From assembly GCA_035296325.1 (NCBI GenBank), contig DATHBD010000025.1, positions 14,409-78,408 on the forward strand: a DNA stretch of 64,000 nucleotides, written 5' to 3'. The notes under the pieces were generated by a model, which was given only the letters and a program-made list of their open reading frames with translations, did no database searches and had not been told where the DNA came from. A program made the translations under genes and the position numbers. The DNA comes from DATHBD01 sp035296325 (GTDB taxonomy: Bacteria > Actinomycetota > Actinomycetes > Mycobacteriales > Micromonosporaceae). How positions within the stretch are numbered: position 1 is the stretch's first letter; the number at the start of each line of letters is the position of its first letter. Shown here piece after piece: positions 46,673 through 55,827 of the stretch.

Positions 46673-48658
46673 ATGACGACCACAGGAAGCCCGGGATCGG
46701 CGCCGGGAGCGCTCGACGAGCCGATGGGCGGGGAGGCCGCGACGGTGGCGGCCGCCGCGCCCACCGGGTCCGCCTCCGAGCGGGAGGCGCGCCAGATGGC
46801 CGAGGCCGCCCGGGAGAGCGACTGGCGCAAGCCCAGCTTCGGCAAGGAACTGTTCCTCGGGCGGTTCCGGCTCGATTTGATCGAGCCGTACCCGACGCCC
46901 GACCCCGCCCAGGTCGCCAAGGCCGACGCGTTCATGGCGAAGCTGGAGCCGTTCGTGCGCTCGGTGGACGGCCTGGCGATCGACCGGGAGGCGCACATCC
47001 CCGACGAGGTGCTTGACGGGCTCGCCGGGCTGGGCGCCTTCGGCATGAAGATCGACGAGAAGTACGGCGGCGTCGGCCTGAGCAACCTGCACTACTGCCG
47101 GGCGCTCGTGCTCGCCGGCTCGGTGAGCCCTGCCGTCGGGGCGTTGCTCTCGGCGCACCAGTCGATCGGGGTGCCGCAGCCGCTCAAGCTCTTCGGCACC
47201 GACGAGCAGAAGCAGCGGTTCCTGCCCAGGCTGGCCGCCGGCGAGGTGTCCGCGTTCCTGCTCACCGAGCCCGATGTCGGCTCCGACCCGGCCCGACTGC
47301 GGACCACCGCCGTGCCGCAGCCCGACGGCACCTATCTGCTCAACGGCGTCAAGCTCTGGGCCACCAACGGCACGCTCGCCAGCCAGCTCGTGGTGATGGC
47401 GATGGTGCCGCCGTCGGCGGGTCGCAAGGGCGGCATCACCGCCTTCGTGGTGGAGGCCGACTCCGACGGGGTCACCATCGAGCGCCGCAACGCCTTCATG
47501 GGCCTGCGCGGTCTGGAGAACAGCGTCACCCGCTTCTCCGACGTCCGGGTGCCGGGAGAGAACCTGATCGGCAAGGAGGGCAAGGGCCTCAAGATCGCCC
47601 TGACCACACTCAACGCCGGCCGGCTCTCGCTGCCCGCGATGTGTGTGGGTGCCGGCAAGTGGGCACTCGGGGTGGCCCGCGGGTGGTCGGCCGAGCGGGT
47701 GCAGTGGGGTCTGCCGGTCGCCAGGCACGAGGCGGTCGCGAAGAAGATCGCGTTCATCGCCGGGTCGACGTACGGCATGGAAGCCATGCTCGAACTCTCC
47801 TGCATGCTCGCCGACGACGACACCAACGACATCCGGATCGAGGCGGCCCTCGTCAAGCTGTACGCCAGCGAACTGGCCTGGCAGGTGGTCGACGAGCTGA
47901 TTCAGATCCGCGGCGGCCGCGGGTACGAGACCGCGGACTCGCTTGCGGCGCGTGGCGAGCGGCCGATCGCAGCCGAGCAGGTGCTACGTGATCTGCGGAT
48001 CAACCGGATCTTCGAGGGCTCGACCGAGATCATGCACCTGTTTATCGCGCGCGAGGCGGTCGACGCGCACCTGGCGGTGGCCGGCGACATCATCGACCCG
48101 GACGCCGCACTTGCCCGCAAGGCGCGCGCCGCCGGACGGGCCGGCGCGTTCTACGCGAAGTGGCTGCCGACCCTCGCGGTCGGTCGCGGGCAGGTCCCCG
48201 GCGGGTACGCCGAGTTCGGCCCGCTCGCCGGTCACCTGCGCTACATCGAGCGGGCCTCCCGGCGGCTGGCCCGGGAGACGTTCTACGGGATGGCGCGCTG
48301 GCAGGGCAGGCTTGAGCGCAAGCAGGGCTTCCTGGGCCGCATCGTGGACATCGGCGCGGAGCTGTTCGCCATGTCCGCCGCCTGCGTCAAGGCGCGCGCC
48401 GAGCGGGGTACCCGCCCGGAGGGCGTGGAACTCGCGGACCTCTTCTGCCACCAGGCACGACTGCGCGCCGAGCGACTGTTCTCCGCGCTCTGGGACAACA
48501 CCGACGGAGCCGACGTGGCCGCCGCCAAGCAGGTCATCGCGGGCCGGTACGCGTTCCTGGAAGAGGGCGTGATCGCCCCACCAGAGGTGGGGGAGTGGGT
48601 GTCGTCGTGGCAGCCCGGCCCGTCCACCGAGACCGACGTGCGTCGCCGCCGTCCCTGA
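46673..48658 (+). CDS. Acyl-CoA dehydrogenase (large, ACAD9/VLCAD-like)
   Basis: A 661-residue flavoenzyme for alpha,beta-dehydrogenation of acyl-CoA. A ~75-residue N-extension precedes the dehydrogenase core (FLLTEPDVGSDPARLRTTA, RGGRGYETADSLAARGERPI, INRIFEGSTEIMHLFIARE with the catalytic Glu region). A ~150-residue C-terminal helical extension follows, as in very-long-chain enzymes. The ATG has AGGGGG upstream. Its stop abuts the stop of the convergent gene with no gap. Confidence 0.92.
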   Translation: MTTTGSPGSAPGALDEPMGGEAATVAAAAPTGSASEREARQMAEAARESDWRKPSFGKELFLGRFRLDLIEPYPTPDPAQVAKADAFMAKLEPFVRSVDGLAIDREAHIPDEVLDGLAGLGAFGMKIDEKYGGVGLSNLHYCRALVLAGSVSPAVGALLSAHQSIGVPQPLKLFGTDEQKQRFLPRLAAGEVSAFLLTEPDVGSDPARLRTTAVPQPDGTYLLNGVKLWATNGTLASQLVVMAMVPPSAGRKGGITAFVVEADSDGVTIERRNAFMGLRGLENSVTRFSDVRVPGENLIGKEGKGLKIALTTLNAGRLSLPAMCVGAGKWALGVARGWSAERVQWGLPVARHEAVAKKIAFIAGSTYGMEAMLELSCMLADDDTNDIRIEAALVKLYASELAWQVVDELIQIRGGRGYETADSLAARGERPIAAEQVLRDLRINRIFEGSTEIMHLFIAREAVDAHLAVAGDIIDPDAALARKARAAGRAGAFYAKWLPTLAVGRGQVPGGYAEFGPLAGHLRYIERASRRLARETFYGMARWQGRLERKQGFLGRIVDIGAELFAMSAACVKARAERGTRPEGVELADLFCHQARLRAERLFSALWDNTDGADVAAAKQVIAGRYAFLEEGVIAPPEVGEWVSSWQPGPSTETDVRRRRP

Positions 48659-49255
48659 TCAGCGCAGACCCAGGCCCCGCAACTCCAGCGTGGCGAGCGC
48701 GTCGACGGCCGCCGGGTCGCCGCGCCGCCACGCGGACGCGATGTCCGGGTCGATGCTGGTGAGCTTGTTGAGCGGCTGGGTGGCCAGCGCCCGCAGGGCG
48801 AGGAGATCCCGGCCGTTCGTGGCCGCGCGCAGCCGAGCGGCCGCGGTGGCACGGCGGATCCACCGGATCCGCAGCGGTAGCCACCCGAAGACGACCAGCC
48901 CGACGGGCACCGCGACCAGCGCCAGTACCAGGAGGAGCGCGAGGTCGTTCACGGCGTCCTGCTGATCCTGCCCGGCGTTGGCCAGCGCCCGGGCGGCGTC
49001 GGCGGCCCGCCGCAGCGGCGTGGCGATGGCGCCGCCGACGCCCGGCACGTCGTCGATGCGGTCACCGGCGCCGCGGAGGTTGTCGGACAGTCCGGTGCCG
49101 GCACTCTCCAGCTTCGCGCCGGGCACGGCCAGCTTCTGGATCAGGTCGTACAGCTTGAACCCCAGGCTTACCCAGATGTATGCCCACGCGATCGCCAGGA
49201 CGTCGGTGAGCAGTTGGGTGGCGCTGCGGACCGGAGTGTCTGCATACAGCTTCAC
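48659..49255 (-). CDS. Two-pass membrane protein, function unknown
   Basis: A 198-residue protein with hydrophobic segments LLTDVLAIAWAYIWVSLGFK and LALLLVLALVAVPVGLVVFG. An extracytoplasmic helical loop lies between them (LSDNLRGAGDRIDDVPGVGG). A cytoplasmic tail resembles the usual end of actinobacterial proteins of this shape (ALRALATQPLNKL). The start is GTG and lacks a ribosome site. Confidence 0.72.
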   Translation of the reverse strand: MKLYADTPVRSATQLLTDVLAIAWAYIWVSLGFKLYDLIQKLAVPGAKLESAGTGLSDNLRGAGDRIDDVPGVGGAIATPLRRAADAARALANAGQDQQDAVNDLALLLVLALVAVPVGLVVFGWLPLRIRWIRRATAAARLRAATNGRDLLALRALATQPLNKLTSIDPDIASAWRRGDPAAVDALATLELRGLGLR

Positions 49256-49310
49256 GAGTCGACAGCCTGCCCGATCGGAGCCGCCCGCGTAACCCCGGGG
49301 CGGGGGCGGG

Positions 49311-49616
49311 TCAGTGCGGCTCGTGCGCGTGGCTGACCGCATCGGCCACGATGTGGGCGATGTGCTCGTCGGTGAGGGCGTACGTGATCTCCCGGCCGCG
49401 GCGGGTGCCGATGACCACACCGGCACCGCGCAGCACCCGTAGGTGCTGGGAGACCAGCGGCTGAGCCACGCCGAGGGCGTCGACCAGTTCGTGCACGCAG
49501 CGTTCCCGGATCGCCAGCTCCGTGACGATGCGGATACGCAGTGGTGCGGCGAGTGCCTTGAGCAGCTCGCCGGCGGCCTCGTACGGGTCGGTGGGAGACA
49601 TCGTGGGGGCAACCAT
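49311..49616 (-). CDS. ArsR/SmtB-family zinc-responsive repressor
   Basis: A 101-residue winged-helix repressor (LLKALAAPLRIRIVTELAIR, VAQPLVSQHLRVLRGAGVV). Its last helix reads TDEHIAHIVADAVSHAHEPH. D, H (+2), H (+13) and E (+16) match the alpha-5 zinc site of SmtB/CzrA exactly. It is the last gene of the zinc uptake operon, 12 bp after znuB. The ATG at 49616 has AAGG upstream; MSPTD at 49601 is an alternative. Confidence 0.88.
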   Translation of the reverse strand: MVAPTMSPTDPYEAAGELLKALAAPLRIRIVTELAIRERCVHELVDALGVAQPLVSQHLRVLRGAGVVIGTRRGREITYALTDEHIAHIVADAVSHAHEPH

Positions 49617-49627
49617 AACGGCCCTTG

Positions 49628-50536
49628 TCACGACCGGTCGAGCACGACCTCCGGCGGCGCCGGCACGCCGGGCGGATCCGGTGGGAGGCCACGGGTACCC
49701 GACGACGCCGTGGGCACCCGGGCACGCCGCAGCCGGCGCCACGCCGCGGCCGACACGCTGACCACGAAGAAGCCGGCGATGGCCAGCAGCACGACCGTGG
49801 CGCCGGCGCCGGTGTCGAGGTTGGCCGACAGGAACACCCCACCCACCGCCGCGCTCAGGCCGAGCGCCATCGCGAGCGCCATGGTTGCCCGGAAGCCGCG
49901 GCTGACCTGCTGTGCGGTCGCCACGGGGACCACCATCAGGGCGCTCACCAGCAGCAGCCCGACGGCCCGCATCGCCACCGTCACGGTGACCGCCGTGGTG
50001 ATGGCGAGGATCAGGTTCAGGGTCCGGACCGGCAGGCCGGAAACCCGGGCGTACTCCTCGTCGTGGCACACGGAGAACAACCACGGCCGCAGCAACAGGG
50101 CCACCGCCAGCACCCCCACCCCCAGCGCGCCCATCATGACCAGGTCGCCGCGCGACGTGGTCAGGGGCGAGCCGAAGAGGTACGAAACGAGGCTCTTGCT
50201 GCTCGATGCACTGGACAGGTTGACCAGCAGCACGCCGCCGGAGATCCCGCCGTAGAACAGCATCGCGAGCGCCACGTCGCCGGAGGTACGCCCGCGCTGG
50301 CGCACCAGTTCCACCACCACGGCGCCGATCGCGGCGACGATCACCGCGGTGATCACCGGCGAGCGCTCCAGCAGCAGGCCCAGCCCGACACCGGTGAGGG
50401 CGACGTGGCCGAGTCCGTCACCGATCAGGGAGAGGCGTCGCTGCACAAGGTAGATGCCGATCGCCGGCGCGGTCACTCCGGTGATCATCGCGCCGATCAG
50501 CGCCCGGATCATGAAGTCGTGGGCGAGCGGGTTCAC
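49628..50536 (-). CDS. znuB: Zinc ABC transporter permease
   Basis: A 302-residue permease of the ABC-3 (metal) family with about eight helices: RRLSLIGDGLGHVALTGVGLGLL, SLVSYLFGSPLTTSRGDL, and AVGLLLVSALMVVPVATAQQ. The start is GTG overlapping the znuC stop (GTGA). A binding protein (znuA) is not in the operon and must be elsewhere. Confidence 0.9.
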   Translation of the reverse strand: MNPLAHDFMIRALIGAMITGVTAPAIGIYLVQRRLSLIGDGLGHVALTGVGLGLLLERSPVITAVIVAAIGAVVVELVRQRGRTSGDVALAMLFYGGISGGVLLVNLSSASSSKSLVSYLFGSPLTTSRGDLVMMGALGVGVLAVALLLRPWLFSVCHDEEYARVSGLPVRTLNLILAITTAVTVTVAMRAVGLLLVSALMVVPVATAQQVSRGFRATMALAMALGLSAAVGGVFLSANLDTGAGATVVLLAIAGFFVVSVSAAAWRRLRRARVPTASSGTRGLPPDPPGVPAPPEVVLDRS

Positions 50537-51285
50537 CAGAGCCCTCCGTGCTCGATCGGGCCGTGGGGGTGCACGTGGTCGTGGTCCGGGTCGGCGTGGT
50601 GCCCGGCCGGATCAGGGACCGGTCCATCGTGGACGATCGCGCCGTCGTGCACGACCACCGCCCGGCTTATCAGCGGGCGCAGCGGGCCGAGCTCGTGCGC
50701 GACCAGCAGCACCGTGCCGCCCGCACCGGCAAACTGGCTCAGCGCGGCAGCGAAGGCCTCCTGGCTCGCGGCGTCGACGCCGGCCGTGGGTTCGTCGAGG
50801 ACGAGCAGTTCCGGCCGCCCGGCCAGGGCACGCGCGATCAGTACCCGCTGCTGCTGGCCGCCGGAGAGGGTGCCGACCGGATCCCGTACCCGGTCGGCCA
50901 GGCCGACGGCGGCCAGCGCGTCGCCGATCGCGGCCCGGTCATCCGTGGACGCCGGGCGCAGGAAACCCCGGCGGGCCAGCCGGCCGGCCGCGACCACCTC
51001 GCCGACCGTCGCCGGCACACCGCTGCCGGCGGTGATCCGCTGTGGGACGTACCCGATCCGCCGCCAGCCGCGGAACCGCCGCAGCGGGGTGCCGAAGAGT
51101 CGAATCGTGCCGCTGCCGAGCGGTACCAGCGCCAGGGCGGCACGGATCAGCGTCGATTTGCCCGAGCCGTTGGCGCCGAGGATGGCGACCGTCTCGCCGG
51201 CGGCGACGTTGAGCGACACCTCGTCCAGCACGCGGCGAGCGCTGTAGCCGACGGCGATCCGGTCCAACGCCACAACCTCGGTCAT
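50533..51285 (-). CDS. znuC: Zinc ABC transporter ATPase
   Basis: A 250-residue ATPase with Walker A GANGSGKST, LSGGQQQRVLIARALAG and LVLDEPTAGVD. A His-rich tail, AGHHADPDHDHVHPHGPIEH, would bind zinc and may buffer or sense it, as proposed for other zinc ABC systems. It is first in the operon behind the Zur-like box. Confidence 0.92.
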   Translation of the reverse strand: MTEVVALDRIAVGYSARRVLDEVSLNVAAGETVAILGANGSGKSTLIRAALALVPLGSGTIRLFGTPLRRFRGWRRIGYVPQRITAGSGVPATVGEVVAAGRLARRGFLRPASTDDRAAIGDALAAVGLADRVRDPVGTLSGGQQQRVLIARALAGRPELLVLDEPTAGVDAASQEAFAAALSQFAGAGGTVLLVAHELGPLRPLISRAVVVHDGAIVHDGPVPDPAGHHADPDHDHVHPHGPIEHGGLW

Positions 51286-51319
51286 CGCCGTGCCGCCATG
51301 GGTCGACTCTCTCCTATAA

Positions 51320-51334
51320 TGACAATCATTGCCA
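51320..51334. promoter_or_regulatory. Zur-like box before znuC
   Basis: TGACAATCATTGCCA is a 15-bp near-palindrome (TGRCAAT-N-ATTGYCA form) 35 bp before the znuC ATG. It resembles actinobacterial Zur sites with a TGAAAAT-type core. The likely outcome is repression of znuCB when zinc is ample. Confidence 0.65.
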
Positions 51335-51377
51335 ACAGCGCATGGTACGCGGTGTGGCGCTGTGCCACGTACCCCAG

Positions 51378-53393
51378 TTACGCCACTTCGGCGACGGCCT
51401 GCGCAAACTGGGCCGCGTACAGCCTGGAATAGGCACCGCCCGCGTCCAGCAGCGCGCGGTGGGTTCCCTGCTCGACGATCCGCCCGGACTCCATCACCAG
51501 GATCAGGTCGGCGTCGCGGATGGTGGAGAGCCGGTGGGCGATCACGAAACTGGTCCGGCCCCGCCGCAACGTGCTCATCGCGCGCTGGATCAGCACCTCG
51601 GTCCGGGTGTCCACGGAACTGGTGGCCTCGTCGAGAATGAGGATGGCCGGCTCGGCGAGGAAGGCGCGGGCAATGGTGATCAGCTGCTTCTCGCCGGCGC
51701 TGACATTGGACCCCTCCTCGTCGATGACGGTGTCGTAGCCGTCGGGCAGGGTGCGGACGAAGTGGTCGACGTGGGTGGCCCGGGCCGCCTCGACGATCCG
51801 CTCCGGGGTGGCCGTCGCCGCTCCGTACGCGATGTTGTCCGCGATGGTGCCGCCGAAGAGCCAGGCGTCCTGGAGCACCATGCCGGTCATCGCCCGCAGC
51901 TCTTCGCGGGACATGGTGGCGATGTCCACGCCGTCCACGGTGATCCGGCCGCCGGTGATCTCGTAGAACCGCATCAGCAGGTTGACCAGCGTGGTCTTGC
52001 CCGCGCCGGTGGGCCCGACGATGGCGACGGTCTGCCCCGGCTGCACGCTGAGCGAGAGGTCCTCGATCAGCGCAGTGTCCGCGGCGTACCGGAACGAAAC
52101 GCTGTGGAAGTCGACCCGCCCGCGGACCCTGTGCGGGCGGGCCGGCCGGGCCGGGTCCGGGCTCTGCTCCGCCGCATCGAGCAGCGCGAAGATGCGTTCC
52201 GCCGACGCGACGCCGGACTGCAACAGGTTGGCCATGCTGGCAACCTGGGTGAGCGGCTGGCTGAACTGCCGGGAGTACTGGATGAACGCCTGCACGTCGC
52301 CGAGCGAGAGCGCCCCGGAGGCCACCCGGAGCGCGCCGACCACGGCGACGAGCACGTAGTTCACGTTGCCGATGAAGAACATCGTCGGTTGGATCAGCCC
52401 GGAAATGAACTGCGCCCGGAAGCTCGCCGCGAAGAGCGTGTCGTTGTGCTCGCGGAACTGCCGCGTCGCCTCCTCCCGCTGGCCGAACACCTTGACCAGC
52501 GAGTGCCCGGTGTACATCTCCTCGATGTGGCCGTTGAGCCGGCCGGTGGTGGCCCACTGCCGCACGAACTGCGGTTGGGCCCGCTTGCCGATCGCCGCGA
52601 CGACCACCACCGACAGCGGCACGGTGACCAGCGCGATGATCCCGAGCAGCGGCGAGATGACGAACATCATCGTCAGCACACCGACGATGGTGAGCAGTGA
52701 GATCACGATCTGGCTCAGCGTCTGCTGCAGCGTCTGGCCGAGGTTGTCGATGTCATTGGTGACCCGGCTGAGCAGTTCGCCGCGGGGTTGGCGGTCGAAG
52801 TACGCCAGCGGCAGCCGGGAAAGCTTCGCCTCGGCCCGCTCGCGCAGTTCGAAGACGGAGCGCTGCACGATCGTGGTGGTGAGACGCCCCTGGACCAGGC
52901 TGAAGACCGACGCACCAAGGTAGACGAGCAGCGCCAGCAGAAGGACCCGGCCGAGTTCGTCGAAGTCGATGCCCTGCCCAGGCACCAGGTCGATCGCCGC
53001 CAGCATGTCCGCCCGGGTCTGCGCACCCGAGGCCCGCAGGTCGGCCACCGCGTCGGCCTTACTCGCCTCGGCCGGAAGTTCCCGGGCCACCACCCCGATG
53101 AAGATCACGTCGGTGGCCCAGCCGAGGATCCGCGTGCCGAGGACCGACAGCACGACGCTCGCCACCGCGAGCGCCAGACCGACGGCCACCCGCATCCGTT
53201 GTGGGCGGAGCATCCGCAGCAGCCGCCGACCCGATGCTTTGAAGTCGAGCGCCTTCTCGGTCGGCATGCCGCCCATGAAGGCCGCCGGGCCGCGGTTCAT
53301 GCCGCCGGGGGCGGGCCCCAGACCGCGCCGCGGCGTGGCGCGCTCACCCACCGGCCCAGCGTCGCTCCTCGCGCTCTCGCTCCTCGCGCTCAC
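51378..53393 (-). CDS. ABC exporter half-transporter (consensus-site subunit)
   Basis: A 671-residue fused membrane-ATPase protein. The six-helix domain spans ~70-400, with a long ~50-residue insertion after helix 1-2 (ARELPAEASKADAVADLRAS). The ATPase has GPTGAGKTT, NVSAGEKQLITIARAFLAEP and LILDEATSSVD with the catalytic Glu, and VIAHRLSTI. The signature reads VSAGEKQ rather than LSGGQ. The GTG at 53393 overlaps the upstream stop. The first ~30 residues come from a short repeat (GAGCGCGAGGAGC) and are probably unstructured. Confidence 0.88.
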   Translation of the reverse strand: MSARSESARSDAGPVGERATPRRGLGPAPGGMNRGPAAFMGGMPTEKALDFKASGRRLLRMLRPQRMRVAVGLALAVASVVLSVLGTRILGWATDVIFIGVVARELPAEASKADAVADLRASGAQTRADMLAAIDLVPGQGIDFDELGRVLLLALLVYLGASVFSLVQGRLTTTIVQRSVFELRERAEAKLSRLPLAYFDRQPRGELLSRVTNDIDNLGQTLQQTLSQIVISLLTIVGVLTMMFVISPLLGIIALVTVPLSVVVVAAIGKRAQPQFVRQWATTGRLNGHIEEMYTGHSLVKVFGQREEATRQFREHNDTLFAASFRAQFISGLIQPTMFFIGNVNYVLVAVVGALRVASGALSLGDVQAFIQYSRQFSQPLTQVASMANLLQSGVASAERIFALLDAAEQSPDPARPARPHRVRGRVDFHSVSFRYAADTALIEDLSLSVQPGQTVAIVGPTGAGKTTLVNLLMRFYEITGGRITVDGVDIATMSREELRAMTGMVLQDAWLFGGTIADNIAYGAATATPERIVEAARATHVDHFVRTLPDGYDTVIDEEGSNVSAGEKQLITIARAFLAEPAILILDEATSSVDTRTEVLIQRAMSTLRRGRTSFVIAHRLSTIRDADLILVMESGRIVEQGTHRALLDAGGAYSRLYAAQFAQAVAEVA

Positions 53394-55123
53394 GCTGCCT
53401 CCTGTTCGGTCAGCTGGGACAGCACGATCTCGCGGTAGGTCTGATCCGTCTCCATCAGCTCGTCGTGCGTGCCGGTCGCCGCAACCCGACCCTGGTCGAG
53501 CACGAGGATGCGGTCGGCGTGCCGGATCGTGCTGACCCGCTGCGCCACGATCACCACGGTCGCGTCGGCGGTCTCCCGGGCCAGCGCCGAGCGCAGCGCC
53601 GCGTCGGTGGCGTAGTCCAGCGCGGAGAAGGAGTCGTCGAAGAGGTAGATCTCCGGCCGGCGGACCAGGACCCGGGCGATGGCCAGGCGCTGGCGTTGGC
53701 CGCCGGAGACGTTCGTGCCGCCCTGAGCGATCGGCGAGTCCAGGCCGTCCGGCATCTGCTCCACGAACGCCCGGGCCTGCGCGATCTCCAGCGCCTGCCA
53801 CAGCTCCGCCTCGCTGGCGTCCTGCTTGCCGTACCGCAGGTTCGAGGCGACCGTACCGGTGAACAGGTACGGCCGCTGCGGCACGAAGCCGACCGCCTGC
53901 GAGAGCGCCGCCGGATCGAAGCTCCGCACATCCACGCCGTCCACCCTGATGCTGCCGGCGGTGGCGTCCATCAGCCGGGGGATCAGGTTGAGCAGCGTAC
54001 TTTTTCCACTGCCGGTGCTGCCGATGATCGCGGTGGTTTCGCCCGGCCGGGCGAGAAGATCAATGCCGCGCAGCACCGGCTCCTCGGCGCCGGGGTAGCG
54101 GAACTCCACATCCCGCAGCTCCAGATGGCCGTGGGTGGCTGTCGCGTGTACCGGATCGGCGGGCAGGACGACGCTGGACGGCGTGTCGAGCACCTCGGTG
54201 ATGCGCTCGGCGCAGACCTCCGCGCGGGGCACCATGACGAACATGAAGGTGGCCATCATGATCGCCATGAGGATCTGCATCAGGTAACTGAGGAATGCCG
54301 TCAGGGCGCCGATCTGCATCGCGCCGCTGTCGATGCGGTGACCGCCGAACCAGAGCACGGCGACACTCGAGGCGTTCATCACCAGCATGACCATCGGGAA
54401 CATCAGCGCCATCAGCCGACCCACGCCGAGCGAGACGTCGAGCAGTTCGGTGCTGGCCACCGCGAAGCGCTCCTGCTCCGGGCGGTCGCGGACGAACGCC
54501 CGGATCACCCGTACGCCGGTGATCTGCTCGCGCAGCACCCGGTTGATCTGGTCCAGCCGTACCTGCATCAGCCGGAACAGCGGACGCATCCGCACGATGA
54601 TGAGCCCGACCGCCAGCGCCAGCAGCGGAACGGCGACCACGAGCAGCAGCGACAGCGGGACGTCCTGGTTGAGGGCCAGGATGATGCCGCCCACACACAT
54701 GATCGGCGCGGAGACCATCAGGGTGAAGGTCATCAACGCCAGCATCTGCACCTGCTGGACGTCGTTCGTGGTACGGGTGATCAGGGACGGCGTGCCGAAC
54801 TGACTCACCTCGCGTGCGGAGAAGTCCTGGACCCGTTCGAAGATGTCCGAGCGGATGTCGCGGCCCGCGGCCATCGCGGTCCGGGCGCCGAAGTACACCG
54901 CCACGGCCGAAGTCGCGATCTGGATCAGTGTCACGGCCATCATCACGGCACCGACCCGCATGATGTAGGTCACGTCGCCCGGCACCACGCCGCGGTCGAT
55001 GATGTCGGCGTTGAGCGTCGGCAGGTACAGGGTGGCCAGCGTCTGTACCAGTTGCAGCAGCACCACGAGCGCGATGGCGCCCCGGTACGGCCGCAGATAT
55101 GCGCGCAGGAGCCGGGTCAGCAC
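53390..55123 (-). CDS. ABC exporter half-transporter (degenerate-site subunit)
   Basis: A 577-residue partner. The membrane domain is ~1-310, and the ATPase has GSTGSGKST, NVSGGQRQRLAIARVLV and IYLFDDSFSALD. The catalytic Glu after Walker B is Asp here and the H-loop His is Gln (IVAQRVSTI). Such changes define the degenerate subunit of heterodimeric exporters of the BmrCD/TM287-288 type. The pair probably exports drugs or lipids. The start is GTG. Confidence 0.9.
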   Translation of the reverse strand: MLTRLLRAYLRPYRGAIALVVLLQLVQTLATLYLPTLNADIIDRGVVPGDVTYIMRVGAVMMAVTLIQIATSAVAVYFGARTAMAAGRDIRSDIFERVQDFSAREVSQFGTPSLITRTTNDVQQVQMLALMTFTLMVSAPIMCVGGIILALNQDVPLSLLLVVAVPLLALAVGLIIVRMRPLFRLMQVRLDQINRVLREQITGVRVIRAFVRDRPEQERFAVASTELLDVSLGVGRLMALMFPMVMLVMNASSVAVLWFGGHRIDSGAMQIGALTAFLSYLMQILMAIMMATFMFVMVPRAEVCAERITEVLDTPSSVVLPADPVHATATHGHLELRDVEFRYPGAEEPVLRGIDLLARPGETTAIIGSTGSGKSTLLNLIPRLMDATAGSIRVDGVDVRSFDPAALSQAVGFVPQRPYLFTGTVASNLRYGKQDASEAELWQALEIAQARAFVEQMPDGLDSPIAQGGTNVSGGQRQRLAIARVLVRRPEIYLFDDSFSALDYATDAALRSALARETADATVVIVAQRVSTIRHADRILVLDQGRVAATGTHDELMETDQTYREIVLSQLTEQEAA

Positions 55124-55127
55124 GGTT

Positions 55128-55391
55128 TCATAGCGCGGCCAGTCGGAGCACCGCGAGGAGCAGCAGCGCCGCGGCCATGGCGAGCCGGACCAGGCGGTCG
55201 CGGCGGTCGTGGCGGGTCCAGGTGAGCGCCAGCAGCACCACGATCGCCGCGGAGAGGAGCAGCAGGATCACCGCACCCAGGAAGCCCAGGAACAACAGTG
55301 AGATCAGCAGCACCGCGAGTGTTCCCAGGAACACCGCGGTCGGACTCACCCGGCGTAGCCGCTGGGCGGTGAGGTTCGCGTCGCCGGTCAT
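55128..55391 (-). CDS. Small membrane protein
   Basis: An 87-residue protein with two or three helices (SPTAVFLGTLAVLLISLLFL, GAVILLLLSAAIVVLLALTW, LVRLAMAAALLLLAVLRLAA). The ATG has GGAGG nine bases upstream. It is 4 bp before the ABC exporter genes and is likely co-transcribed, perhaps as an accessory subunit. Confidence 0.78.
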   Translation of the reverse strand: MTGDANLTAQRLRRVSPTAVFLGTLAVLLISLLFLGFLGAVILLLLSAAIVVLLALTWTRHDRRDRLVRLAMAAALLLLAVLRLAAL

Positions 55392-55463
55392 CGTTGGGTC
55401 CTCCGTATGCTGGGCGCGACGACACACCTTACTGCGACGGCAAACCCTACTCCGGAGGCGCGG

Positions 55464-55808
55464 ATGCTCGTAGTCACCAGGTTCACGATCGGGGACGCTG
55501 ACGCCGCGGGCCAGGCCGATTTCGTGGCCCGGGCGCAGACCGCCCTGCGGGTGCTCGCCGGGTGCAAGGGCTACCTGCGTGGTCGACTGGCCAGATCACT
55601 CGACGAGTCGACCCACTGGCTGCTGCTCACCGAGTGGGCATCCGTGGGCGCGTACCGGCGGGCGCTTTCGTCGTACGACGTCAAGGTCCACGCGACCCCG
55701 CTCCTGGCGCAGTCCGCGGACGAGCCGTCCGCGTACGAGGTGCTCGCCGACGCCGATGCCGGCGGTGAGATCACGGTAGCCATCAGCGACCGCGCGGACG
55801 CGCGCTGA
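55464..55808 (+). CDS. ABM-domain (antibiotic biosynthesis monooxygenase-like) protein
   Basis: A 114-residue dimeric alpha/beta-barrel protein: MLVVTRFTIGDADAAGQAD at the start, GYLRGRLARSLDESTHWLLL and VGAYRRALSSYDVKVHATPLL. Such domains are found in small oxygenases and heme-degrading proteins. The ATG has GGAGG upstream. It is divergent from the ABC exporter operon. Confidence 0.8.
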   Translation: MLVVTRFTIGDADAAGQADFVARAQTALRVLAGCKGYLRGRLARSLDESTHWLLLTEWASVGAYRRALSSYDVKVHATPLLAQSADEPSAYEVLADADAGGEITVAISDRADAR

Positions 55809-55814
55809 GAACAC

Positions 55815-55820
55815 TACGAT
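55815..55820 (+). promoter_or_regulatory. Candidate -10 box (TACGAT) for a leaderless transcript
   Basis: TACGAT lies 7 nt before the ATG at 55828, identical in sequence to the box before the HIT gene. Confidence 0.5.
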
Positions 55821-55827
55821 CGATGGC

